A DNA stretch of 27,598 nt from an uncultured Phascolarctobacterium sp. (lineage in GTDB: Bacteria > Bacillota > Negativicutes > Acidaminococcales > Acidaminococcaceae), in assembly GCF_937920985.1 (NCBI RefSeq), contig NZ_CALDXR010000028.1, positions 1 to 27,598 on the forward strand, written 5' to 3'. Positions within the stretch are counted from its first letter, which is position 1; the number at the start of each line of letters is the position of its first letter. Below are positions 12,705-21,524 of this stretch, one piece after another. The notes under the pieces are model-generated. The model made no database searches and was not told the origin of the DNA. It was given only the letters and a program-made list of their open reading frames with translations. The translations under genes and the position numbers were made by a program.

Positions 12705-13940
12705 TTAATCTCTTCTAAACAAATCTCTGGTATATACTTTTTCCTGCACATCATCAAGGCAGCTGTCATAGCGGTTTGCAATAATCGCCTGGCTTTCAGT
12801 CTTAAACTTCTCCAGGTCGTTCACCACAACGCTGCCAAAGAAGGTAGTGCCATCTTCCAGCGTAGGTTCGTAAACAATAACCTTCGCGCCTTTAGCCTTA
12901 ATACGCTTCATTACGCCCTGAATGCTGCTCTGACGGAAGTTGTCGGAGTTGGATTTCATGGTCAGGCGGTATACGCCGATTACAGGCTCCTTGCCTTCCT
13001 TCTGGGCATCATATTCAGCATTTGCTTCATAACCACCGGCAATTTCCAGTACGCGCTCAGCGATGAAGTCTTTACGTGTTCTGTTGCTTTCAACAATCGC
13101 TTCGATGATGTTTTCCGGTACGTCTGCATAGTTTGCCAGCAGCTGCTTGGTGTCCTTCGGCAGGCAGTAACCACCATAGCCAAAGCTGGGGTTATTATAA
13201 TGGCTACCAATACGCGGATCAAGGCAAACGCCGTTGATGATTTGCTGGGTATCCAGTCCCTTCATTTCTGCATATGTATCAAGCTCGTTGAAGTAGGAAA
13301 CGCGCAGTGCCAGATAGGTATTGCTGAACAGCTTAACAGCTTCTGCTTCGGTGAAGCCCATGAACAGGGTGTCGATGTTCTCTTTGATTGCACCCTCCTG
13401 CAGCAGGCCAGCAAAGGTATGCGCAGCCTTCACCAGACGCTCGTCCTCCAGGTCGGTGCCCACGATGATGCGGCTCGGGTACAGGTTATCGTACAGCGCT
13501 TTGCTTTCACGCAAAAATTCCGGGCTGAAAATAATGTTCTTGCTACCGGTTTTTTCACGGATGCTTTTGGTGTAGCCAACGGGAATGGTGGATTTGATTA
13601 CCATAATCGCATTGGGGTTGTACTGCATAACCAGCTTGATTACTGTTTCTACAGCACTGGTATCGAAAAAGTTCTTTTTACTGTCGTAGTTGGTCGGTGC
13701 AGCGATAATAACAAATTCTGCGTCCTTATAGGCCATTTCTGCATCCAGCGTAGCAACAAGGTTGAGGTCCTTTTCAGCCAGATATTTTTCAATATAATCG
13801 TCCTGAATCGGGGATTTTTTGTTGTTGATCAGTTCAACCTTTTCCGGGATAATATCAACGGCCTTTACTTCATTGTGCTGCGCAAGCAGCGTAGCCAGGG
13901 AAAGACCAACGTAACCAGTACCGGCAACGGCAATTTTCAT
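12705..13940 (-). CDS. ugd: UDP-glucose 6-dehydrogenase
   Basis: 411 aa from the ATG at 13940; SD GGAG lies 10 bases before it, while the ATG at 13949 is almost on top of the SD. Oxidises UDP-glucose to UDP-glucuronate with two NAD+. N-terminal GTGYVG (7-12), conserved K203 in AEAVKLFSNT, catalytic C259 in GYGGYCLPKD, and a C-terminal UDP-sugar-binding domain are all present. It follows the epimerase gene by 27 bases and ends at a strong terminator. With that epimerase it would supply UDP-GlcA and UDP-GalA for the polysaccharide. Moderate GC content compared with the glycan assembly genes suggests long residence in the genome. Confidence 0.95.
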   Translation of the reverse strand: MKIAVAGTGYVGLSLATLLAQHNEVKAVDIIPEKVELINNKKSPIQDDYIEKYLAEKDLNLVATLDAEMAYKDAEFVIIAAPTNYDSKKNFFDTSAVETVIKLVMQYNPNAIMVIKSTIPVGYTKSIREKTGSKNIIFSPEFLRESKALYDNLYPSRIIVGTDLEDERLVKAAHTFAGLLQEGAIKENIDTLFMGFTEAEAVKLFSNTYLALRVSYFNELDTYAEMKGLDTQQIINGVCLDPRIGSHYNNPSFGYGGYCLPKDTKQLLANYADVPENIIEAIVESNRTRKDFIAERVLEIAGGYEANAEYDAQKEGKEPVIGVYRLTMKSNSDNFRQSSIQGVMKRIKAKGAKVIVYEPTLEDGTTFFGSVVVNDLEKFKTESQAIIANRYDSCLDDVQEKVYTRDLFRRD

Positions 13941-13967
13941 GTTCATCATACTCCTTTATTTATATAA

Positions 13968-15032
13968 TCAGCAGTTATAAAATTTCTTGTACCATTCAGC
14001 AAATTTGCGCAGACCTTCGCGCAGCGGTGTGCTCGGCTTAAAGCCAAAGTCACGCTCCAACGGCGTTGTATCGGCATAAGTTACAGGCACATCGCCAGGC
14101 TGCATGGGTACAAGCTTTTTGTGTGCTTCAAAGTCATAATCAGCAGGCAGTACTCCTGCACGCAGCAGCTCTTCCTGCAGAATGGTCACAAAGTCCAGCA
14201 GGTTTTCCGGATGGCTGTTGCCAATGTTATATACCTTATACGGCGGCAGCGGCAGTCCGTCTTCGCCCAGCTTGCGCTCAGGCGGTGCCTGCATTACGCG
14301 CTTTACGCCTTCAACGATGTCGTCAACGTAAGTAAAGTCGCGCTTGCAATTGCCGTAGTTAAAGATTTCAATGGTTTTGCCTGCCAGCAGCTTGTTGGTG
14401 AAGCCAAAGTAGGCCATGTCCGGGCGGCCTGCAGGACCATATACGGTGAAGAAGCGCAGTCCGGTTGAGGGAATGTTGTACAGTTTGCTGTAGGCATGTG
14501 CCAGCAGCTCATTGGATTTTTTGGTGGCAGCGTACAGCGATACAGGGTTATCTACCTTGTCATCGGTGGAATACGGCACTTTTTTGTTGGAGCCATATAC
14601 GCTGGAGCTGGAAGCATATACAAGATGCTCTACGCCCTTGGCGCCGTTATCGTAGGAGTGACGGCAGGCTTCCAATATGTTGTAAAAGCCAATCAGGTTG
14701 CTTTCGATATAGGCATCAGGATTGGTGATGGAATAGCGCACGCCAGCCTGTGCAGCCAGGTTTACTACTATTTCCGGTTGGTAGTCGGCAAAGATTTTAT
14801 CTATCAGCGCTTTGTCGGCCAGGTTGCCTTTGATGAAGGTCCATTGGGATTCGCTGTGTTCGGCAGCGCTGGCAGCAATCTGCTCCAGACGGTATTCCTT
14901 GATGGATACGTCGTAGTAGTCGTTCATGTTGTCCAGACCGATGATCTGCACAGGTGACAGGGAGCGCAGCAGCTCCAGGACGAGGTTGCTGCCAATGAAG
15001 CCGGCAGCACCGGTTACTAAGATTGTTTGCAT
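13968..15032 (-). CDS. NAD-dependent epimerase, probable UDP-glucuronate 4-epimerase
   Basis: 354 aa from the ATG at 15032 (SD AAGGAG 11 bases away; the ATG at 15041 is only 2 bases from it). Extended SDR protein: TGAAGFIGSN (7-16), SSSSVYG (141-147), Y167xxxK171. The DNMNDYYDVSIKEYRL segment (34-49) is characteristic of bacterial UDP-glucuronate 4-epimerases, which interconvert UDP-GlcA and UDP-GalA. Co-transcription with ugd supports this over a UDP-glucose 4-epimerase role. A C4 epimerase with other substrates remains possible. Confidence 0.88.
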   Translation of the reverse strand: MQTILVTGAAGFIGSNLVLELLRSLSPVQIIGLDNMNDYYDVSIKEYRLEQIAASAAEHSESQWTFIKGNLADKALIDKIFADYQPEIVVNLAAQAGVRYSITNPDAYIESNLIGFYNILEACRHSYDNGAKGVEHLVYASSSSVYGSNKKVPYSTDDKVDNPVSLYAATKKSNELLAHAYSKLYNIPSTGLRFFTVYGPAGRPDMAYFGFTNKLLAGKTIEIFNYGNCKRDFTYVDDIVEGVKRVMQAPPERKLGEDGLPLPPYKVYNIGNSHPENLLDFVTILQEELLRAGVLPADYDFEAHKKLVPMQPGDVPVTYADTTPLERDFGFKPSTPLREGLRKFAEWYKKFYNC

Positions 15033-15077
15033 GATATACATATCTCCTTACACGAGCATAATAGTATGCTATGTTAT

Positions 15078-15086
15078 ATTATACCA
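15078..15086 (-). promoter_or_regulatory. Extended -10 promoter for epimerase-ugd
   Basis: Read leftward: TGGTATAAT (15086 to 15078), about 45 bases before the coding start; no clear -35. The 229-base gap after galU fits a separate promoter here. Confidence 0.45.
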
Positions 15087-15261
15087 CTATTGAATAAAAT
15101 GTTCTTTAATACTTTGTAAAAAATTACCTGCTATTATTGATGATTTATGGCGCAGTTGATATTTATTTTGTGCTTTACTGTTAATTCAGCAGAAGGTCTT
15201 TTTTAAGGATTTCTTGGTTACATATCACTGGCGATGTTTCGCTTTATATGCTAATCTCTGC

Positions 15262-16131
15262 TTACTCTACAATCCCCTTCAGATATTCCAAGAACTTATC
15301 CTTCAAATCCGGTCTGCGCAGCGCATATTCTACCGTTGCTTCCAGATAGCCTTGCTTGTCGCCCACGTCGTAGCGACGACCAACAAAGTCATACGCATAC
15401 ATGGCCTGTTCTTTCGCCAGCACTTTCAATGCATCAGTAAGCTGAATTTCACCACCACGTCCAGGTTCAGTATGCTCCAGGATGGAGAATATCTCTGGTG
15501 TGATTACGTAGCGTCCCAGCACTGCCAAACGACTAGGTGCTTCCTCCACTGCAGGCTTTTCTACCATGTCATTTACCTTGAAGATACGCTCCGCTTCCGT
15601 TGCTTCGCTTGCTACAATACCATAAGAGGATACCTTCTCCTGCGGTACTGTCTGACAGCCAAGCACGCTTGCTCCAGTGTTGTTATATACATCCATGAGC
15701 TGCTTTAAGCAGGGATATTCATCATTATAAACAACGTCATCACCTAAAAGCACTGCAAAGGGTTCATTGCCTACGAAGGATTTGGCACACAGGATGGCGT
15801 GTCCCAATCCTTTGGGTTCCTTTTGGCGGATATAGTGCAGATTGATGTTGCCAATGGCTTTGACCATTGCCAGCAGCTCGTCCTTACCATGCTCACGCAG
15901 GTTTTGTTCCAGCTCAGGGTTATAGTCAAAGTGGTCTTCGATGGAGCGTTTGTTGTGGCCGGTGATGATTAAGATGTCTTCAATGCCGGAAGCAAGTGCT
16001 TCTTCAATGATGTATTGGATTGTGGGTTTGTCTACGATTGGCAGCATTTCCTTGGGGCAGGCTTTTGTTGCGGGCAAAAAGCGGGTGCCTAAGCCTGCAG
16101 CAGGGATTACAGCTTTGGTTATTTTTTTCAT
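15262..16131 (-). CDS. galU: UTP-glucose-1-phosphate uridylyltransferase
   Basis: 289 aa from the ATG at 16131 (SD GGAG 9 bases upstream; the listed upstream ATG at 16146 overlaps the SD). Makes UDP-glucose from Glc-1-P and UTP. Nucleotide-binding signature GLGTRFLPATKACPKEMLP at 13-31, then VDKP, GHNKRSIEDHFD and VEKP later in the chain, all typical of bacterial GalU. It lies 44 bases after the phosphohexomutase gene that supplies Glc-1-P, so the order mutase-galU-(epimerase)-ugd follows the pathway. Confidence 0.95.
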   Translation of the reverse strand: MKKITKAVIPAAGLGTRFLPATKACPKEMLPIVDKPTIQYIIEEALASGIEDILIITGHNKRSIEDHFDYNPELEQNLREHGKDELLAMVKAIGNINLHYIRQKEPKGLGHAILCAKSFVGNEPFAVLLGDDVVYNDEYPCLKQLMDVYNNTGASVLGCQTVPQEKVSSYGIVASEATEAERIFKVNDMVEKPAVEEAPSRLAVLGRYVITPEIFSILEHTEPGRGGEIQLTDALKVLAKEQAMYAYDFVGRRYDVGDKQGYLEATVEYALRRPDLKDKFLEYLKGIVE

Positions 16132-16175
16132 CTTCAACAGCTCCATTTCTTTTACAATTACTCTTATATCTATTT

Positions 16176-17855
16176 TTATTTAAGCAGTTCTTTGCTGCTT
16201 GCAATCAGGTCTTCAGCAATTTGTTCTGCCTGCGCTTTGCTTTCACCAATGGCGTAAATGTAGGTCTTTAATTTGGGTTCTGTACCGGAAGGACGCACAA
16301 TCACCGAGCATTTATCTTCCAGTGTGAATTGCAGCATATTTTCTGCAGGCAGGCCGTTGACGCCTCCTGCATAGTCAAGCACAGAGGTTACTTTTTTGCC
16401 TGCAAGCTCCGCCACTCCCTGACGCAGGTTGTTCATTATCTGCTGCATTTTTGCCAACCCAGTGCTGCCATCAAATTCGTAGCTACAGGTTAGGTTTATA
16501 CTATAGCCATGCTTTTTATACAGTTCTGCCAGCTTTTGCAGGATGCTGATGCCCTGTGTTGCATAGTAGCTATACATTTCACAAATCAGGTAAGCAGCAT
16601 TTACGCCATCTTTATCGCGTACATAAGGTCCGCTTAAATAGCCACAACTTTCTTCAAAGCCAAATATGTAATTGCCTGCCATGCCTTTTTGTTCTAACAG
16701 GCCAATTTGCTCACCAATATATTTGAAGCCTGTCAATACGTTGATGGTTCTTACACCATAGCTTTGGGCAATTTGTTCTGCCATTGCTGTTGTTACAACA
16801 GTTTTTATCATGACTGCAGCTTCTGGCAGCTGGTGATGCTTGCTTCTTTGGCTACAGATGTAATCTAAGAGGAGTACACCTACCTGGTTGCCTGTCAGAA
16901 TCTGGTATTCATCGTGCTCATCTCTTACGGCGATGCCTACGCGGTCGCAATCCGGATCGGTTGCCAGCAAGAGGTCAGCGTTGTTGGTTCTGGCGTATTC
17001 TATGCCTAATTTCAGTGCTTCAGCAAGCTCAGGATTAGGATATGGGCAGGTTGGGAAGTTACCATCCGGTAGTTTCTGTTCCGGTACTATTTTGATGTTG
17101 GTGTAGCCTGCTTCTGCCAATATCTGGGTAACTGGCTTTAGTCCTGTGCCGTTCAACGGTGTATATACTATTGCAGCGTTCTTTTGCACTTCTTCGCCAA
17201 ACAATACGGATTGCTGCTTTACTTCTTTTAGGAAGGCATTATAGACAGCATCATCTATATAGCTGATTTGTTTGCTGGCAAGTGCGGTTTGAAAGTCTGC
17301 TTTTTTTACGTCTTTAAAGATATCCAGCTTATTGATTTCTGCAAGGATGCTGTTGGCTGCTTCTGTAGTTATCTGGCAGCCATCTGCGCCATATACCTTG
17401 TAGCCATTGTATTTTGCAGGATTGTGCGATGCTGTTATCATGATGCCTGCAGCGGCCTTTAAATAACGTGTAGCAAAGGATACTGTCGGCACTGGCATCA
17501 GCTCAGGCCAGATATGAACCTTGATGCCGTTGGCAGCGAAGACTGCTGCTGTTATTTCAGCAAATTTGCGGCTGTTGTTTCTGCTGTCATAGCCTATTAC
17601 GACAGCGGGCTGCGTCTGCCTTTGCTTCAGGTAGTTTGCTACTCCCTGCGATGCTCTGGCAACGATATAGCTGTTCATGCGGTTGGTGCCAGCGCCCATT
17701 ACACCACGCAATCCGGCGGTGCCAAAGGCAAGCTCACAATAGAAGGCGTCTTCTATTTGTGCTTTGTTATTTTGTATTGCAACAAGCTCTTGATGAAGTT
17801 CTTGGTTATCTGCAGTATGCTGCAGCCAAATGTTGTATTCTTCGTTTATATTCAA
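16176..17855 (-). CDS. Phosphoglucomutase / phosphohexomutase
   Basis: 559 aa from a TTG at 17855. AAAGGAG lies 11 bases upstream and no ATG is in place; the TTG at 17882 lies before the SD. Alpha-D-phosphohexomutase superfamily: GTAGLRG (45-51), phosphoserine loop TASHNP (141-146, S143), metal loop DPDCDR (300-305), sugar-binding FEESCGY and the C-terminal phosphate-binding RPSGTEPK. The length and GTAGLRG motif fit the PgcA/Pgm-type long enzymes of Firmicutes. It would convert Glc-6-P to Glc-1-P for galU. Specificity for glucose over mannose is inferred from its neighbour. Confidence 0.92.
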   Translation of the reverse strand: MNINEEYNIWLQHTADNQELHQELVAIQNNKAQIEDAFYCELAFGTAGLRGVMGAGTNRMNSYIVARASQGVANYLKQRQTQPAVVIGYDSRNNSRKFAEITAAVFAANGIKVHIWPELMPVPTVSFATRYLKAAAGIMITASHNPAKYNGYKVYGADGCQITTEAANSILAEINKLDIFKDVKKADFQTALASKQISYIDDAVYNAFLKEVKQQSVLFGEEVQKNAAIVYTPLNGTGLKPVTQILAEAGYTNIKIVPEQKLPDGNFPTCPYPNPELAEALKLGIEYARTNNADLLLATDPDCDRVGIAVRDEHDEYQILTGNQVGVLLLDYICSQRSKHHQLPEAAVMIKTVVTTAMAEQIAQSYGVRTINVLTGFKYIGEQIGLLEQKGMAGNYIFGFEESCGYLSGPYVRDKDGVNAAYLICEMYSYYATQGISILQKLAELYKKHGYSINLTCSYEFDGSTGLAKMQQIMNNLRQGVAELAGKKVTSVLDYAGGVNGLPAENMLQFTLEDKCSVIVRPSGTEPKLKTYIYAIGESKAQAEQIAEDLIASSKELLK

Positions 17856-17893
17856 TTGCCTTTCAGCTCCTTTTTGTTTCAAAAAGCGATATT

Positions 17894-18415
17894 TTATAAT
17901 ATCTTAGCAGGAATCCCGACTAATGTCGCTCCTTCAATATCACAACTCTTATTTACGACTGCATTAGCTCCTATTCTGCAACCATTAGCAATATTTATAT
18001 CGCCAAATAATTTTGCTCCAGGTCCGATGTACACATTATCTCCTAATTTGGGAGGTTCGCCACCATTAGCACCCAGATTAACTCCAACATGTATACGTAA
18101 ATTTTTTCCTATCTTGCATCTTCCATTGATGATAATAGGTCCTACATGAGCTATGCTCAAGCCTTCATCGCAGACATTTAAGGGAATATGAATACCATAC
18201 TTGTTCTGCATCAATCTTAGACGTAATAAATAAAAGATGCCTAAAATCTTATTACCTTTGTTATGATGATATTCAGCCATTCTTAAGTTATATACATATC
18301 CATATAAAATGTCTTTCTCTCTGATGCCTAAAGGAATCCTTGTCCCCCCCCGAGGGAAATATATCTTTCTCTCGATATTTAAGCAATGCTTGAGTTTTTC
18401 CTTAGTGTCTATCAT
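17894..18415 (-). CDS. Serine-acetyltransferase-like hexapeptide acetyltransferase
   Basis: 173 aa from the ATG at 18415, preceded by GGAGG at 5 bases. Left-handed beta-helix repeats fill the second half (CKIGKNLRIHVGVNLG, LGDNVYIGPGAKLFGDINIANGC), with a final VVGIPAKIL-like end (here LVGIPAKIL). Such proteins in capsule loci O-acetylate sugars. A cysteine-biosynthesis CysE role is unlikely from this setting. Codons 22-24 (RGG) contain a run of eight G. One base more shifts the frame, and one less gives a stop within a few codons, so expression may switch on and off. Confidence 0.82.
   Translation of the reverse strand: MIDTKEKLKHCLNIERKIYFPRGGTRIPLGIREKDILYGYVYNLRMAEYHHNKGNKILGIFYLLRLRLMQNKYGIHIPLNVCDEGLSIAHVGPIIINGRCKIGKNLRIHVGVNLGANGGEPPKLGDNVYIGPGAKLFGDINIANGCRIGANAVVNKSCDIEGATLVGIPAKIL
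18344..18351 (-). repeat. G8 homopolymer inside acetyltransferase gene
   Basis: Eight C on the given strand, G8 on the coding strand, near codons 22-24. Tracts of this length are prone to slippage. G7 leads to a TAG five codons beyond the tract; G9 also leaves the frame. Confidence 0.85.
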
Positions 18416-18427
18416 AATACCCTCCAT

Positions 18428-18794
18428 ATAATATCTTTAATTTTCACCGATTATCTCTGTTTTTCGTAGTTTTTCATGTCATTCAAATCAATTCCTTTAT
18501 TCGCAGTAGCTGACAAATAAAGGATAAATTATTTGGTATGTTGTTGCAAGGTGTCCCGCTTTTTTAGTGAAATATCCTTGCTAATATTGGGGAATTTTGA
18601 TGCTTTTTTGAGGTACTTTTAGTGTATCATATACAACAAAAACTCGTGCCATTATTATTATATCCAGAAGTTGCTTATTGTGGCAGTACCGTTTTTAGTG
18701 TGGCAATTTTACCGTGAAGATGTGGCAATTTAATCGTAATATACAATTAATTTACACGAATTGTAAAATAATGTTAATTTCTAGTACAAAAGTC
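18428..18794. other. Gene-free spacer with mobile-element-end-like repeats
   Basis: No gene is seen. TGTGGCA occurs three times, at 18679, 18699 and 18721, in contexts like GTGGCAATTTtAcCGTGAA. GGGAATTT at 18590 lies in a segment resembling 9052-9098. Such spaced repeats are usual at ends of IS21-type elements, so a decayed element is likely. It separates the flippase gene from the acetyltransferase-mutase-galU genes. Confidence 0.45.
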
Positions 18795-20294
18795 TTATTG
18801 TTTATGTGAAACCTCTAGCAACCTTCTCCTTTCTTCTTGATTCATAGAAAATCTATAAACTACCATTATATAAATAAATGCATATATCGCTACTTTCATA
18901 GTAAATAATAACTTGCCTTGTAAATTCCATATATTATTACCTATAAAACCGATAGCAGTTACTACCACTATGGGTAAGCTTATATGCCATATTCCTTTCC
19001 AAAATTTAGCAATATCCAATCCAGTAATTCTTGCATAATACCAGTTCATTACTACACCATTCCCTATAAACATCGCTAAACCTGTAGCAAAAGCACAACC
19101 AATACCACCAAATTTTATTGCTAGAGGTATTGCTAAACATAGATTGAAAATACCCATAACAAAGTACACCTTGGCACGAAAATCATATCTATTTTGAGCC
19201 TGTAAAATAGCAAGCCCAATATTTTGAATTAAATCAATTGTGAATGGAATAATTATCAAAAGTGTTATACAATACGCTTCATCAAAGCTCGCACCAGCCC
19301 ACATATGAATAAATTGCCTACCAAAAATTATAAAACCGCTAGAGAATAATGCTAGTAAAAAGTACTGTAAGCGACCTATCCTAATAAACAAATCAGTAAG
19401 GCTGCTTATCGGTTCATTTTTCGCAATAAGCTCTGTAACGTGCGGTAGATAGACACTAGAGATAGTTGTAGACAATGTCATATAGTTCATATAAATGAGT
19501 GCAGCTATAGAATAAACTGCTACCGCATCTGTTCCGCTAACAATACCAAGAATAACCTGATTAGTTTTAAAGAAAATTTGGTCAATCAACATCACAGCGA
19601 ATATGCTCAATGCTAGCTTTTTAAATTCTCTATACATTTCCCCATCCCAAAAGTGATAACGTATTTTTATATGCAACTCTGCAAAGCAATAGTATATACG
19701 TGCAATTATAAGCACTAAATTAAGAAAAGTCTGTACACCTGCTACTGCAAGAGCACTAGGAAGGCTTTGTAATACTATTACTATCAATAACGGCTGTAAC
19801 AAAAGTTGTACTGTCTCCGAACACTTTAGAAACAGAAAGCGTTCATGAGCATTAATTACAGCACGGAAAATCATAGTCGAAATAGTTACTACCATATTAA
19901 ACAATAACAGGGCAAAAAGCTTTTGCGCTGATGAAATTTCTACAATTGTCATACTTTTAGAAAATAATATAGGAAGAAAAGTATAACACACGCAACCAAT
20001 CACTAAAAGCATCATAGTAATCATAACATAAGCACGTAGAGCAAATGCAAGTATATTTTCCATACGGATTTTATCTCTTAAAATTTTATATTTAGTATAA
20101 AATCGTACCACCGCAGCACTGAGTCCGAAATCCATAATAGAAAAATATGCTATAAAAGAACCTATCAGCTGATATAATCCGTATTCACTCTTACCAATAT
20201 AGTGTAATAGAATAGGAACATAGGCTAAGTTTATAAGGACCTGCAAAGATATATTAAAATAGCTGACGATAATTCCTAACTTACGTTGATTCAT
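18795..20294 (-). CDS. wzx: Wzx-type polysaccharide flippase
   Basis: 499 aa from the ATG at 20294 (AAGGA 7 bases upstream; the longer frame from 20342 has no SD). Oligosaccharide flippase/MVF-like protein that moves lipid-linked repeat units across the membrane. About 12-14 hydrophobic helices fill the sequence. The start (KLGIIVSYFNISLQVLINL), YGLYQLIGSF near 40, and a Phe/Arg-rich loop are typical. No catalytic residues are expected. AT-rich, like the glycosyltransferases around it. Together with the Wzy-like protein it indicates Wzx/Wzy-dependent assembly. Confidence 0.9.
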   Translation of the reverse strand: MNQRKLGIIVSYFNISLQVLINLAYVPILLHYIGKSEYGLYQLIGSFIAYFSIMDFGLSAAVVRFYTKYKILRDKIRMENILAFALRAYVMITMMLLVIGCVCYTFLPILFSKSMTIVEISSAQKLFALLLFNMVVTISTMIFRAVINAHERFLFLKCSETVQLLLQPLLIVIVLQSLPSALAVAGVQTFLNLVLIIARIYYCFAELHIKIRYHFWDGEMYREFKKLALSIFAVMLIDQIFFKTNQVILGIVSGTDAVAVYSIAALIYMNYMTLSTTISSVYLPHVTELIAKNEPISSLTDLFIRIGRLQYFLLALFSSGFIIFGRQFIHMWAGASFDEAYCITLLIIIPFTIDLIQNIGLAILQAQNRYDFRAKVYFVMGIFNLCLAIPLAIKFGGIGCAFATGLAMFIGNGVVMNWYYARITGLDIAKFWKGIWHISLPIVVVTAIGFIGNNIWNLQGKLLFTMKVAIYAFIYIMVVYRFSMNQEERRRLLEVSHKQ

Positions 20295-20407
20295 AAATAT
20301 TTCCTTTAAATCTGATAATCTTATCTTAATTTTAACATTCACTTTTGTGCTTTTTAAATAAGATTAGAGTGAATATTTTATATAAATATTACAAAACAAG
20401 TTGCTTT

Positions 20408-21511
20408 TTATAAAGCATTCTCGTAAAACAAAATATACTTTCTTGTAACTTCTTCTGTAGAAAACTTACTTACATCATAATTTACATGCATCCCATGTTC
20501 TCTTTGATAATCATCTATAATCTTTTCTGCCCATACTTTGGCACCATCGTTAAGTGGCAAATATGTAACACCACCGCAATCTGTGGCTCTAGGCACTGCA
20601 TCGGATGCATAGCACTTAACTCCCATTGCTTGAGCTTCTATTAACACAATGCCAAAGCCTTCATGCAATGACGGAAATAGAAAGCCAGAAGATTGACTTA
20701 GTAGCTTTGGCATATCTACATCACCAGGCATTAAAACAACATTATCTTCAAGCTTCCTTTGAATGATTTCCTTATATAACAGTTCATTATATTCACTATT
20801 ACTATTGCCCATCAGAATTAATTTTACGTCTGGCCTTTTTTGCTTTATATATTCAATAACTTTTACTGAAAATATTTGGTTTTTAGTTACACTGTAAGTT
20901 CCAACCTGCAAAAGCTGTAAATTACTTTTTTTATTTAAGTCATATTTTTCAGAATTAAATCTCTTATTATCATATGGATTCATAACTATCCTTACGTTCT
21001 CTTGAGATTTAAAAAAAGACAATCCTGCTTCTTGGGAACATGCAATTTTTATTGTCGCGTACCTTTCAATTTCTTTTTTACGATAATTGTTCAATAAGCC
21101 TGCTATAATGTTAGTTTTTCCTGATATAACGTGGGTATGAGCAATTCTGACTTTAATCCCACTAACTGCTGCAGCTTTTAAAATAGGCGCACTTTCATAT
21201 TCATCGTGACAATGAATAACATCATATGGTCCATTTTCTTTCAGAATCTCCAAGACCTTGTTATATAAATGATTACCTCTAACATAGTAATCTAATCTTT
21301 TTCTAAAAGAATTTTTGCCACTATACCGCGGAATTCTAAATATTTTTCCCCCGTAGCTTTCAAACTCATCATCATAAAATCTTCTTTCATCAGTAAAAAG
21401 AAGAATATCAAAAATATATTTATCTTTAAGACTTCTAACGATACTCATTATGACAGCTTGGACACCGCCATTTCCTAATCCTTCACAAGATACCATTAAG
21501 ACTCTTTTCAT
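20408..21511 (-). CDS. Glycosyltransferase family 4
   Basis: 367 aa; SD GGAGG 6 bases before the ATG. GT-B fold: N-terminal VLMVSCEGLGNGGVQ (4-18) acceptor-side glycine loop, GTYSVTKNQ donor-side start, and HEGFGIVLIEAQAMG with the EX7E-type acidic pair. It resembles EpsF/CapM-like enzymes that add sugars to undecaprenyl-linked repeats. Donor and linkage cannot be told. It is 13 bases downstream of the CapA-like gene, hence the same transcript. Confidence 0.9.
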   Translation of the reverse strand: MKRVLMVSCEGLGNGGVQAVIMSIVRSLKDKYIFDILLFTDERRFYDDEFESYGGKIFRIPRYSGKNSFRKRLDYYVRGNHLYNKVLEILKENGPYDVIHCHDEYESAPILKAAAVSGIKVRIAHTHVISGKTNIIAGLLNNYRKKEIERYATIKIACSQEAGLSFFKSQENVRIVMNPYDNKRFNSEKYDLNKKSNLQLLQVGTYSVTKNQIFSVKVIEYIKQKRPDVKLILMGNSNSEYNELLYKEIIQRKLEDNVVLMPGDVDMPKLLSQSSGFLFPSLHEGFGIVLIEAQAMGVKCYASDAVPRATDCGGVTYLPLNDGAKVWAEKIIDDYQREHGMHVNYDVSKFSTEEVTRKYILFYENAL

Positions 21512-21524
21512 ATTAAGCCTCCGT

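Noticed and set aside
13200..13967. 255-codon rightward frame
   Set aside because: Mirror of the well-conserved ugd gene; no start signal.
17514..18149. 211-codon rightward frame
   Set aside because: Spans the ends of two good leftward genes (mutase and acetyltransferase) in antisense.
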